In this document: positions 54,935-62,944 of the stretch, piece after piece
Numbering within the stretch: the first letter of the stretch is position 1
How the letters are laid out: the number at the start of each line of letters is the position of its first letter
From: JAFAGX01 sp963759875
GTDB lineage: Bacteria > Acidobacteriota > Terriglobia > Terriglobales > Acidobacteriaceae
DNA: 64,000 nt
NCBI GenBank assembly: GCA_963759875.1
Contig: CAVXBB010000015.1
Coordinates: 1,302,001 to 1,366,000 of the forward strand
Direction of reading: 5' to 3'
The notes under the pieces: model-generated
Seen by the model: only the letters and a program-made list of their open reading frames with translations
The model's database searches: none
Told to the model about the DNA's origin: nothing
Program-made: the position numbers and the translations under genes

Positions 54935-55750
54935 GTGCCCTACCCAATTATGAAATTGTCTCCCGCCGGCGATGACTCAATTCTAACTTCGCAAAACGAA
55001 GCAAGCGGCAATGACCCGCGAGAGGTCGCACCACACTCCGGTGCGATGTGTACGAGCGTCAATCAGCATGAACGCAATCTGCATGAATGCCCATCTGTTC
55101 CGATCCATTTTTTGCACATACGGAAAACTGGCGGGACTGCAATAGCAGAGGCGCTACGTCCTGTCGCCGAACAGTACGGGCTAGTGCTCCACGACCACAG
55201 TGTGAGACTGTGTGACATTCCCCGCGACCATCTTGTTATTTTTTTTGTTCGCCATCCAATCACCCGGTTCGTGAGCGGATTCATCAGCCGAATGCGGCGC
55301 GGGCTTCCACGCCACCACTATGAATGGAACCCAGCCGAGACGGAGGCCTTTCGGCACTTCCAGTCTCCCAATGATCTGGCGGAAGCTTTAAGCGCTACGA
55401 CGCCCGAGCGGGCCACTCAGGCGCAAGAGGCGATGCACAGCATTAAACATGTCAACTCGACGTATGCTGACTGGTTCTCGGGAGCGCAGGAACTCGATGA
55501 TAGGTCGAATTCAACTGTTGTGGGCCTTCAGGAAACCTTGAGCCAGGACTTCGAACACCTAAAACGCTGGTTGCATTTGCCAGATAATATATCGTTGCCG
55601 TCCGATGCTACGCTTGCCCATCGTACTCCTCCCCAGTTCGATCGAACTCTGAGTCCATTAGCTGAACGGAATCTTGCGAGCTGGTACGCGAGCGATATTC
55701 GCTTCTACGAGCATTGTGTACAACTACACGGTGAACAGGACTTCGATTAA
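54935..55750 (+). CDS. Sulfotransferase family protein
   Basis: 271 residues. The PAPS 5'-phosphosulfate loop is HFLHIRKTGGTAI (residues ~58-70) and the 3'-phosphate site is FFVRHPITRFVSGF. A helix with KHVNSTYADWF and the C-terminal ERNLASWYASDIRFYEHC match Sulfotransfer_2-type proteins acting on carbohydrates. The start is unclear: GTG 54935 lies three bases after the receptor stop, ATG 54950 is in frame, and neither has a good ribosome-binding site. It would sulfate a glycan, in keeping with the surface-polysaccharide genes, but could belong to the accessory region. Confidence 0.75.
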   Translation: MPYPIMKLSPAGDDSILTSQNEASGNDPREVAPHSGAMCTSVNQHERNLHECPSVPIHFLHIRKTGGTAIAEALRPVAEQYGLVLHDHSVRLCDIPRDHLVIFFVRHPITRFVSGFISRMRRGLPRHHYEWNPAETEAFRHFQSPNDLAEALSATTPERATQAQEAMHSIKHVNSTYADWFSGAQELDDRSNSTVVGLQETLSQDFEHLKRWLHLPDNISLPSDATLAHRTPPQFDRTLSPLAERNLASWYASDIRFYEHCVQLHGEQDFD

Positions 55751-55801
55751 GTGTTAATCGTTCGGTGTTATTGGTTGGGTTTGAACCCCGTAATCTCGTC
55801 A

Positions 55802-55933
55802 TCACTCAACTCGCAGACTGTGTGTATTGGCGAGGAGCGCGAGGGCAACATTACCTCCAGCAAGCCCCTCAGCCATAATGCCAGATCCAATTACAGTGGC
55901 GACAAGGAAAAGCGTTCCGCTTCCACCCGCTGA
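55802..55933 (-). pseudogene. Aquaporin (MIP/AqpS-like) fragment beside arsR
   Basis: In the frame offset from arsR, about 37 codons encode GGSGTLFLVATVIGSGIMAE and GLAGGNVALALLANT, then diverge to a stop. This is the first membrane helix and following loop of a major-intrinsic-protein channel of the kind found in arsR-aqpS-arsC operons. Its start and most of its length are missing. It overlaps the 3' end of the arsR frame, so the arsR C-terminus may itself be a deletion junction. Confidence 0.7.
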
Positions 55934-56270
55934 CCGTGCAGGAACCTTCTCTTATCGCTTCTCGCAGGTTGTCTGTATCCCGCTGCAACTGTCCCTCATT
56001 CTTGTAAGCATCTTGCAAAAACTCGAAAAGCCTTTTCTTAGTTCTGTGCTTGGATTGAGCGAGTCGGTAGAAGATCCGGAGACCATCGCGACGGTCGAGT
56101 ACCAGCCCGGAATTCTTCAAATAGGCGAGATGTCGTGACACAGTCGGTTGTGAAGACTCCAGAACGTACTGAATGTCACAGACGCAGAGTTCTCCATGAA
56201 GTAACAGGTTGAGGATTCGCAGCCTGTTCACGTCGCCCAGAGCTTTGAAATATTGTTCGAGTTCTCTCAT
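55869..56270 (-). CDS. arsR: ArsR/SmtB-family metalloid-responsive repressor
   Basis: 133 residues. The winged-helix core starts YFKALGDVNRLRILNLL, and the arsenite site is GELCVCDI with C29 and C31. The recognition helix SQPTVSRHLAYLKNSGLV follows. The last ~20 residues (KRNAFPCRHCNWIWHYG) are translated from the aquaporin remnant in another frame, so the natural C-terminus has been replaced. It lies 13 bp after arsA and is the last gene of the arsD-arsA-arsR transcript. It probably represses its own operon from a site near 58456-58477. The core is intact, so it may still work. Confidence 0.88.
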   Translation of the reverse strand: MRELEQYFKALGDVNRLRILNLLLHGELCVCDIQYVLESSQPTVSRHLAYLKNSGLVLDRRDGLRIFYRLAQSKHRTKKRLFEFLQDAYKNEGQLQRDTDNLREAIREGSCTVSGWKRNAFPCRHCNWIWHYG

Positions 56271-56283
56271 TCAAACCGCCTAT

Positions 56284-58047
56284 TCATTTTTGCGCCGCCA
56301 TTTCCGCTGGCTGTTGATCTTCATAAGCACTCTCAGCCCGCCATGGTATCAGCGCCACTCTCTGCGACAGCGTATTCCTTACTTCAGCGATGTAGCGAAC
56401 CTCCAGAGCTGCCCGCTCCGCGAGCACGGGATCATGTGTTCCGGTCGCAGCCAAGCTCTGGTTAATGACCCATGCGTAAGGCGTGATCCCGGCACGACGG
56501 AGATCGTCCTGCAACCGGGCTGCTTCGTGAACTGGAGTAGCTTCCGGCAGTGTAACAATGAGAATTCGTGTGAAGTCAGGATTTCGCAATTGTGGGAGCA
56601 GCCTCCGCACACTGTCAGGAATGTGGCTCAGATTCCGCTCCACCTCACGATGGTAAGCCTCGGCAGCGTCCAGCAGCAGGAGCGTGTGCCCCGTTGGAGC
56701 CGTGTCGATAACTACAAAGCCGTGGTTCCCGTCATCCACACATTGGGCAAAAGCGCGAAATACTGCAATCTCTTCCGTGCACGGGGATCGCAGGTCTTCC
56801 TCAAGCAGGGCGCGGCCTTTCTCATCGAGATCGTGTCCCGATTCCGCCACCACTTCAGCGGTGTACGCAGCAGTCTCGGCAACAGGATCAATGCGACTGA
56901 CACGCAGGTTCGGCAATGGATCCGTGACTGCTGTTTGGACGTGTGCTGCCGGGTCAGTCGTGGTGAGATGTACGCTGTGCCCCCTGCCTGCCAAAGCAAC
57001 GGCTATGTGAGCCGCAATCGTAGTCTTTCCCACACCTCCCTTACCCATTGTCATGATCACACCCCCGCCTTGCGAAACCAGATCGGACAGTAATGTGGTG
57101 AGATCAGGAGGCAGTTCTTGATTGTCTCTCGTTGGAAGCATCTGCGCGCTGTGCCCAGCCGTGTTTTTGGTCGTGAGACTGCGAAGCGCATCGACGCCGA
57201 TCAGAGATCGGGGAACGAGAGGGATTTCGATCCGCCTCAGTCCACGTAAGCCTTCAGGCATCGATTGCAATGCACGCCGACCTCGTTCCTCAAACACATT
57301 CGCAACGGAATCATTCTCGACGCTGGCACGAAATATGCCGTTCACGATAAGACGATGCTTCGTAATTCCGAGGGCGTGAAGCTCATGCCGGGTACGCTCA
57401 GCCTCCGCTAGGGCAGAAACCTCTGGACGACTGACCAGATATACGGTAGTGAGGGCCGGATTTGCCAGCGCTCGAACTGTGTCCTCGTACAACGAGCGTT
57501 GAGCCTGTAAGCCCGCAAGCGGCCCTAAACAAGAGGTACCACCAACCGAAGGAGTAGCGATGAAATTCGTCCAAGCCGCAGGAAGTTGCAGAAGCCGCAA
57601 AGTATGCCCGGTTGGAGCCGTGTCGAAAATTACATGGTCAAAGTCGAGGGTCGAGGCGCCGTCTCCAAGAAGTTTGGCGAATTCGTCAAAGGCGGCGATT
57701 TCGACTGTACATGCCCCAGACAATTGCTCCTCGATACTTTTGACTGCGGATTCGGGGAGAAGTTCTCGATAAGGACCGACGACCCTCTCGCGATATTGCT
57801 TCGCAGCCTGCTCTGGATCGACATTCATTGCGAAAAGCCCGTTCACGGTCGCTAAAGCGGTGGGACGTGTCCCTAGTTTGCCCCCCAAAACCTCGTCCAA
57901 ATTGGAAGCGGGGTCGGTGCTGACTAGCAGAACCCGCTTTCCCGTATCAGCAAGGTCAATCGCCGTGGCGCAGGCAACGGAGGTCTTGCCCACGCCACCC
58001 TTGCCCGTGAATAGCAGATTTCGGGTTACATCATGCAGGAGTTGCAT
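56284..58047 (-). CDS. arsA: Arsenite-translocating ATPase, two-domain
   Basis: 587 residues, the usual length. Two homologous halves each have a deviant Walker A: TGKGGVGKTSVACATA at residues 14-29 and MGKGGVGKTTIAAHIA near 340. Signal transduction motifs DTAPTGHTLRLL and DTAPTGHTLLLL follow each. The metalloid-binding cysteines lie in LSGACTVEIAAFD and LRSPCTEEIAVFRA. It powers arsenite extrusion together with an ArsB or Acr3 permease, takes metalloid from ArsD and works at the inner membrane. arsD ends 3 bp before it. No permease gene is present in the window. Confidence 0.93.
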   Translation of the reverse strand: MQLLHDVTRNLLFTGKGGVGKTSVACATAIDLADTGKRVLLVSTDPASNLDEVLGGKLGTRPTALATVNGLFAMNVDPEQAAKQYRERVVGPYRELLPESAVKSIEEQLSGACTVEIAAFDEFAKLLGDGASTLDFDHVIFDTAPTGHTLRLLQLPAAWTNFIATPSVGGTSCLGPLAGLQAQRSLYEDTVRALANPALTTVYLVSRPEVSALAEAERTRHELHALGITKHRLIVNGIFRASVENDSVANVFEERGRRALQSMPEGLRGLRRIEIPLVPRSLIGVDALRSLTTKNTAGHSAQMLPTRDNQELPPDLTTLLSDLVSQGGGVIMTMGKGGVGKTTIAAHIAVALAGRGHSVHLTTTDPAAHVQTAVTDPLPNLRVSRIDPVAETAAYTAEVVAESGHDLDEKGRALLEEDLRSPCTEEIAVFRAFAQCVDDGNHGFVVIDTAPTGHTLLLLDAAEAYHREVERNLSHIPDSVRRLLPQLRNPDFTRILIVTLPEATPVHEAARLQDDLRRAGITPYAWVINQSLAATGTHDPVLAERAALEVRYIAEVRNTLSQRVALIPWRAESAYEDQQPAEMAAQK

Positions 58048-58050
58048 ACC

Positions 58051-58440
58051 TCACCTGCTGTCCTTTTCTTTTCCACTGCCGAGCGTGACAAGGGAAGGCT
58101 GTTCCTGCACGCGAAGAATGGTCGGGGCGTCCTCGTATTGCACTCCCGTGAACTTTGCGAGGTCTCTGCGGGTGGGATAAGCACCTTCAGCGACAATTTC
58201 TCCATTGACAAGGATCAGGGGAAGACATTTCGTCCCCTTGGTGTTGAGCGTGCTTTTTACTGTGGGATTGCCCGTGAACTCCGCAACCTCTTGGGCAAGG
58301 TTGTACCGCTCAACCTCGACACCCTTAGTCTTGAGCCATTCCACGTCAGCGGCAAAGCGGGGTAGGTTGGGATCGACACTCGGGCCGCAGACACCAGTGG
58401 AACAACACATCGCGGGATCAAAAACCTGAAGCTTTGACAT
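58051..58440 (-). CDS. arsD: Arsenic metallochaperone ArsD
   Basis: 129 residues with a thioredoxin-like fold. The metalloid site is C12-C13 and C18 in DPAMCCSTGVCGP, as in functional ArsD proteins. GTKCLPLILVNGEIV is the cis-proline region. It passes As(III) to ArsA and raises its affinity. It is the first gene of the minus-strand operon; the ATG at 58440 follows the divergent regulatory region directly. Confidence 0.92.
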   Translation of the reverse strand: MSKLQVFDPAMCCSTGVCGPSVDPNLPRFAADVEWLKTKGVEVERYNLAQEVAEFTGNPTVKSTLNTKGTKCLPLILVNGEIVAEGAYPTRRDLAKFTGVQYEDAPTILRVQEQPSLVTLGSGKEKDSR

Positions 58441-58550
58441 TATCGCGCCTTATCACTATATTCGCATAACCGTATAGATGTATGTTATCATGGCGCGCGT
58501 TAAATTCTGTGATCCGCGTCACGTTTGTCAAGTTTCCTCTGGAGGATACG
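58441..58550. promoter_or_regulatory. Divergent promoter region with candidate ArsR operator
   Basis: 110 bp between arsD and the pstS-like gene. CTATA (58456-58460) and TATAG (58473-58477) form an imperfect AT-rich dyad of the size bound by ArsR dimers. GGAGG at 58541-58545 is the ribosome-binding site of the plus-strand gene. ArsR binding is inferred from position. Confidence 0.45.
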
Positions 58551-59556
58551 ATGCCACGTCGCTTAACATGCGTGCTACTCCTTTCCTTCTTTTCCTTTTG
58601 CGCGACGGCGCAGAGCACCCCGAACGGGGCGGGATCAACATTCGTGTACCCGATATTGTCGAAGTGGGCGGATCAATACCACAAACAACATCCCGACGTC
58701 CAAATAAGCTATCTGCCATCCGGTAGCGGAATGGGAATCGCGCAGACGATGGCCGGTATGCTCGATTTCGGCGGAACAGACGCACCAGTCAGTGATGCAG
58801 AGCTGGCAAAGGCGAAAGTGCAAATCATCCACATTCCTGTAATTCTGGGTGCGGATGTTCCTGCTTATAACCTTCCCGAAGTACAGAATCATCTGCAATT
58901 CACGGGCCGACTCTTAGCCGATATTTTTTGGGAAAGATTAAGAACTGGAATGACCCGGCAATTGCCTCCGTGAATCCGGGAGTGACTTTGCCGAACCGAG
59001 AAATCACGGTCGTGCATCGTTTGGATGGGAGCGGCACTACCTATGTCTGGACAGACTATTTGTCGAAAGTGAGTGCCGAATGGAGTACAAAGATCGGCAA
59101 AGGCACGACAGTGAAGTGGCCTGCTGGCTTGGCCGCGAACGGCAATGAAGGTGTGTCGGAAGAAGTTCAGCATGTGAACGGAGCTATTGGTTACGTCGAA
59201 CTCTCCTATGCCGAAAAAAAGAAGATTCCCTTCGGTAGTGTCCAAAATAGCAGCGGTCAGTTTATAGCCGCCGGTGTTCGTAGCATCGAGGAGGCCGCCG
59301 CCTCAGAGGTCGGAACGCTTCGTGACCTCAGAGTGTCTATTAGCAATGCTCCCGGAACAAATGCCTATCCGGTTGCGAGCTTTCGTGGATTTTAGTGCCT
59401 GTCCAAACGAGGAATCCCGAAACCAAAAAGGCACTCAAGGAATTTCTCTCTTGGGTTGTAACGGACGGCCAAAAATACGCGGCTGATCTTTACTATTCGC
59501 CCCTGCCGCCGCAAGTCGTAGCCAATGCGCAGAAAGTGTTAGAGGACTATCGCTGA
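58551..59556 (+). pseudogene. PstS-like phosphate-binding protein gene with two frameshifts
   Basis: A signal peptide (RRLTCVLLLSFFSFCATAQS) is followed by GAGSTFVYPILSKW and SYLPSGSGMGIAQTMAG, the phosphate-site loops of PstS, and FGGTDAPVSDAEL. At 58924-58929 a run of six T shifts the frame; one more T restores IFLGKIKNWNDPAIASVNPG and HRLDGSGTTYVWTDYL. A second shift at 59381-59385 must be corrected to read SWILVPVQTRNPETKKALK up to the stop TGA at 59554. With both corrected the protein is ~335 residues, a normal PstS length. PstS-like proteins occur in some ars clusters, possibly for selective phosphate uptake under arsenate. A decayed gene or base-call errors are both possible. Confidence 0.8.
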
Positions 59557-59569
59557 GAGGATAAGCGTC

Positions 59570-60016
59570 ATGCCTTCTTCGAAACCAAAAGTTCTTTTCC
59601 TGTGCACTGGAAATTCTGCTCGTAGCCAGATGGCAGAAGGCTATCTCCGCCATGTGGCAGGCGATCACTTTGAAGCCATGAGTGCCGGAATTGAGCCAAA
59701 GGGACTGAATCCACTCGCCGTCGAAGCCATGAATGAAATTGGAATCGACATCTCTCGTCACAAATCGAAGGACGTGGTCAAACTCTTGGGCCAGCATATC
59801 CCCTATGTGGTGACAGTCTGTGACAACGCGAAAGAGCGCTGTCCAATATTTCCTCGTAGCTACAAGTTCATAGATTGGAGTTTCGACGACCCTGCCGACG
59901 CGCAAGGTTCGCATGACGAAAAGCTCGCTGTCTTCCGCCGTGTCCGAGATGAGATCGCACGGAGAATCGACGAGGAATTCGTGTCCCCGAAACGGGCGAA
60001 ACGCTCCGGGACATGA
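59570..60016 (+). CDS. arsC: Arsenate reductase, thioredoxin-coupled (LMW-PTP family)
   Basis: 148 residues. The phosphate-type loop is LFLCTGNSARSQMAEG with nucleophile C12 and R18. The redox pair is C84 and C91 in VTVCDNAKERCPIFP, and the general acid lies in SFDDPADAQ. This is the Staphylococcus-pI258-like class that reduces As(V) to As(III) with a triple-cysteine relay and thioredoxin. GAGAGGA precedes the ATG. It begins 13 bp after the pstS-like gene, so the two are one transcript divergent from arsDA. Confidence 0.92.
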   Translation: MPSSKPKVLFLCTGNSARSQMAEGYLRHVAGDHFEAMSAGIEPKGLNPLAVEAMNEIGIDISRHKSKDVVKLLGQHIPYVVTVCDNAKERCPIFPRSYKFIDWSFDDPADAQGSHDEKLAVFRRVRDEIARRIDEEFVSPKRAKRSGT

Positions 60017-60114
60017 TCGGCGCCTCAACCATTGGTTGCTGAAACGGTTGCTCGTCAACGTGCTTGTGACACTTCTGCCTATTATGGTCGCACACGGAGA
60101 CCAGTAGAACTTAA

Positions 60115-60393
60115 ACAGGAGGGACCGCATGCGACCACAAGGCTTATTATCCGGGGGCGCAACAAATGAAGATACGGGTCACCGGCGATATCAATACTGG
60201 CAAGCTTTTGGGGGCGCAGATCGTTGGACACTGGCGTTCCGAAGTAGCTAAGCGGATCGATGTATTCGCTGTTGCCCTGTTTCACAAGATTTCGGTTGGA
60301 TTTGAGTTATACGCCTCCCTTGAGCAGTCCGTGGGACCCCGTGCAGTTGGCTTCGCAGGAATGGTGTCGGGCCGTCTCCCACCCGCTCGATTG
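60115..60393 (+). pseudogene. 3' remnant of a pyridine-nucleotide-disulfide oxidoreductase
   Basis: The sequence encodes DHKAYYPGAQQMKIRVTGD, then TGKLLGAQIVG and SEVAKRIDVFAVALFHKISV. The frame then shifts near 60297 and continues as DLSYTPPLSSPWDPVQLAS to a TGA at 60393. This is the dimerisation domain of CoA-disulfide-reductase-like or related flavoproteins. The whole FAD/NAD part is absent. It is a degraded tail left by deletion next to arsC. Confidence 0.72.
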
Positions 60394-60440
60394 AACTGAG
60401 TTGCAAGCCTCTGGAGTTCGGGCCTCTGAGGAGATGCAGC

Positions 60441-60902
60441 ATGAGAACGTTTGCCTGGCTGCTGTTGTTTTCTGTCGGTTGCGTTGTAATTGTGATGGGC
60501 CAGAACACCTCGGCTCAAGGGCCGTTTTCCATCGTGATCAACGCCCCCAAGACAGTTGTGCCAACGGGAACGCCGGTTGAGATTAAAATTCGGATGACGA
60601 ATCGGTCAGATCGTAAGATCGCGTTCTACTCGCTGCGAGCAGATATCGCTTACGAGTACGATGTTCGAAACAAAAGCGGAGGGCGTGTGGCAGCGAATAT
60701 TTTTCATCCGGTCTACGCGAGTAGAATTGATACGTTCTTGAAGCGCGGGGAGAGCACGCCGGAGGAAAGCAGTCTTGTGAGTGACATCTGTGATATGAGG
60801 GAGGCCGGGCAATATACCATCCAGGTCTCCAGACGAGTTTCAGAGAATCCCAGAGACGGGATTGTGAAATCGAATAGTATCACGGTAACCGTGACTCCGT
60901 AA
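60441..60902 (+). CDS. Secreted Ig-fold protein of unknown function
   Basis: 153 residues. The signal peptide MRTFAWLLLFSVGCVVIVM is cleaved near GQNTSAQ. The mature part looks like a single beta-sandwich: KTVVPTGTPVEIKIRMTNRS and GQYTIQVSRRVSENP. There are single cysteines only (in SDICDM), so no disulfide. It has no evident operon partner. Relatives with the same plan occur singly in Acidobacteriota. Function unknown. Confidence 0.6.
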   Translation: MRTFAWLLLFSVGCVVIVMGQNTSAQGPFSIVINAPKTVVPTGTPVEIKIRMTNRSDRKIAFYSLRADIAYEYDVRNKSGGRVAANIFHPVYASRIDTFLKRGESTPEESSLVSDICDMREAGQYTIQVSRRVSENPRDGIVKSNSITVTVTP

Positions 60903-61843
60903 CGGATTCGCCGCGCGATGACTGTTAACTATTGGGACAGAAGGAGTGGTTTTTTGTCCGCAGCAGATGAAGGTTAGATTTTGACCTTTGTTCGGGATCA
61001 GGCGCTCAAATCCAGTTCCAAATTTGAGTCCGCTGTAGTCGCCAATCCCGGAACACCTTTGAATCCCGACCTACTCGGGTCATCACAAGAAGCAAAGTGG
61101 GCCATTAATAGACCTATACAAACTCAGAAAAACGTGTGCCGCACAACAAACAGCGAACACCAAACAGCGAACACCAAACGAACAAGCCCACGAACACCCA
61201 TGCACACCTCGTACATCGGGCCCTAGGATCTCTAGGCATGCAACCGTGGCTAGCGCTCTAACTCATTGAAGATGTATCAACATCTTGGGCAAGCGAAGAG
61301 GCCGCAAGTTCCATTTGTGTGACAAAGCAGCATTCGGTCCCAGGAAGCTAGCAGTTGAGAACATTGTCCCAGGCGTGTTCACTGCTTTGTTGGCGAAGCA
61401 CTCGAAGGCGAACCCGTGTCACTGGCTTTATCGTCGGCAAAACGGAAACTACAAAGCTGCTGTCAATTGGTGAAACATTCGCCATAGCACTCATCAAGTG
61501 GGTCCCCCCGATGATCGGTGCGTTAGAAAAACTCGTCACCAATTCGTCACCAAAATCGGCCGTTTCTGTGGGGTTTTTCGCTTAGCACAACACGGAAAAA
61601 CAAAGCAGGCAAAGGGTTTAACTTTGTGGATGACCGAATTCACACACTTTGGCAATCAGACCTCGCGGCAGGGGCGAGTAGGAAAGATCCTGCGCAAATC
61701 GCTGTCCATCAGAGATGGCCCACGCGAGGAAATCCATTAAGAAGTTGTTCGTGTTCGCATCCTTCGGATGAGCGGGCACCAGCCTGAAAGCAGCCTATTC
61801 CTAGTGACTGTCAGCTGAGAGGTCCGCCCCCGCGAGCCTCTTC
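60903..61843. other. Gene-poor stretch between the ars cluster and the recombination module
   Basis: About 940 bp with only short open frames that lack ribosome-binding sites or recognisable families. It holds a 14-bp tandem repeat at 61148-61175, the inverted repeat CCTAG/CTAGG at ~61222-61236, a CCCGA/TCGGG hairpin at 61065-61079 and TCGTCACCAA twice, 11 bp apart, at 61533 and 61544. These may be traces of insertion or attachment sites, but no proof is visible. Confidence 0.45.
61148..61175 (+). repeat. Tandem repeat, two copies of a 14-bp unit
   Basis: AAACAGCGAACACC occurs twice in a row without mismatch, then a partial third copy (AAACGAAC). Confidence 0.85.
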
Positions 61844-62317
61844 GTGAGTTTCGGTCTACTCCGTATCAGCGAACCGCCTGTGTTGCCCAAGTTCAATCGT
61901 CGACGAGCTCTGTTCGTGCTGGGTAAGATTGACGAGATCTTGGCGTGGGAAAAACAGAAGGAGATGGAGCGGGATACCCGTTTCGTTGAACTCGGGCGTT
62001 ATCTGTGCGAAGTGCGGGCGGGACAGTACTGGAGGGTTGAGAAGCTAGCGTCATTCGACGATTTCCTGGAGAGGCGGTTCCCGACGCTCTCGTGCGGCGG
62101 CGAGGAGCAGAAGATCTTGGTTGGCTTGACGAGCTTACTTACTAGTCAGAATGGAGTGACCGGCTCCGTTTCGCAGCACGTGGATTACGCTGTGAATCGG
62201 CTTCGGCCAAATCTTTCCTTCCAAGACAAAGTCCAACATAGGGACATGTGCTACATGGGTTCTGCGGAAATCGAATGCCGCTGTGCGGCAGAAACTCAGC
62301 AGATTCGATTCGTTTGA
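61844..62317 (+). CDS. Truncated protein of an accessory-element family
   Basis: An open frame of 157 codons from GTG 61844. The first ~85 residues (KIDEILAWEKQKEMERDTRF, then LGRYLCEVRAGQYWRVEKL and FLERRFP) look like a real conserved helical protein. After residue ~86 the sequence becomes unlike protein and overlaps the 3' end of the nuclease gene on the other strand. The gene is therefore probably cut at about 62100-62140 by a recombination junction. I recall similar N-termini in longer proteins from mobile Acidobacteriota regions, but cannot verify this. Function unknown. Confidence 0.4.
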   Translation: MSFGLLRISEPPVLPKFNRRRALFVLGKIDEILAWEKQKEMERDTRFVELGRYLCEVRAGQYWRVEKLASFDDFLERRFPTLSCGGEEQKILVGLTSLLTSQNGVTGSVSQHVDYAVNRLRPNLSFQDKVQHRDMCYMGSAEIECRCAAETQQIRFV

Positions 62318-62942
62318 TCGTGCCTTCCACCAATTGGCCGAACTCCCGCCGCTGCTCGTCAGTGATCGTGGTACGAAGGTATTGAATCTCGACCAATCGT
62401 TTGCGAACGAACACAACCTGAGCCACTTCGGAGATGCCGGTGATCCAGGAGTAACAAACCAGCTGTGGATCGAGTGAAAGTAACCCTTCCGGCTCTTCCG
62501 GGTAGCGGCTGGATGTGGTCTTCCATTCCAGCAGACACCCGGTTCCATCGAGTTTGCCAATGGCATCGATATAGGCCACGAATTCACTATTTGCTGAGAT
62601 TGGTCGAGTGAACTTCATCTGCAGACTTCGCCGCGGCTGGCGTATGCGGACGCGATCCTCCTGGCAGAAGCGGTCGAGCAGTTGAATCCCTTGCTGGAGC
62701 ATGCGATCCCAGCTGTCGCTATTGGTGTAATGCAGCCCCTGGTTCTGGTACGTCTGCCATTCCCGAAAAAGCACTTCTGCTGCATCCTGGCGTAGGAAGT
62801 AGGCGGCTAGAGCTCGTTCGAAGGCACGGCCGAAAAGCATTGCCGCGCGACTGTCCTTCTCCTGCCAACCATCGAGATAGCGATGCCGATAGCGCCGAGG
62901 GCAGGTCAGATAATGGCTGATCTGGGTGTAGCTGTAGATCAT
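62142..62942 (-). CDS. PD-(D/E)XK nuclease of the RecB/Cas4 type with Fe-S cysteines
   Basis: 266 residues. The N-terminus IYSYTQISHYLTCPRRYRHR holds C14. The nuclease core has AYIDAIGKLDG (the D) followed by LLEWKTTSS (the ExK), then a QLVCYSW motif. Near the C-terminus is NPCSTCPYVGLCLG. One early cysteine and the CxxCxxxxxC group are the 4Fe-4S pattern seen in AddB and Cas4. No CRISPR genes are near; instead it ends a three-gene run with a DUF669-like and an annealing-type protein, so it is probably the exonuclease partner in a phage-like recombination system. Confidence 0.82.
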   Translation of the reverse strand: MIYSYTQISHYLTCPRRYRHRYLDGWQEKDSRAAMLFGRAFERALAAYFLRQDAAEVLFREWQTYQNQGLHYTNSDSWDRMLQQGIQLLDRFCQEDRVRIRQPRRSLQMKFTRPISANSEFVAYIDAIGKLDGTGCLLEWKTTSSRYPEEPEGLLSLDPQLVCYSWITGISEVAQVVFVRKRLVEIQYLRTTITDEQRREFGQLVEGTIKRIESAEFLPHSGIRFPQNPCSTCPYVGLCLGRKDLAEADSQRNPRAAKRSRSLHSD

Positions 62943-62944
62943 AA

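Noticed and set aside
55760..55800. GGTTTGAACCCC resembling a tRNA T-arm region
   Set aside because: No acceptor stem, D-arm or anticodon arm could be built around it on either strand.
56209..57093. 294-codon open frame on the plus strand
   Set aside because: It is antisense to the second ATPase half of arsA, whose motifs are unmistakable.
60981..61226. 81-codon open frame
   Set aside because: Composition is unlike neighbouring genes, it crosses the 14-bp tandem repeat, and no ribosome-binding site precedes it.
62142..62942. Possible Cas4 and hence a CRISPR locus
   Set aside because: The Fe-S nuclease pattern is shared with RecB/AddB-type phage nucleases, and no repeat-spacer array or other cas gene is present.
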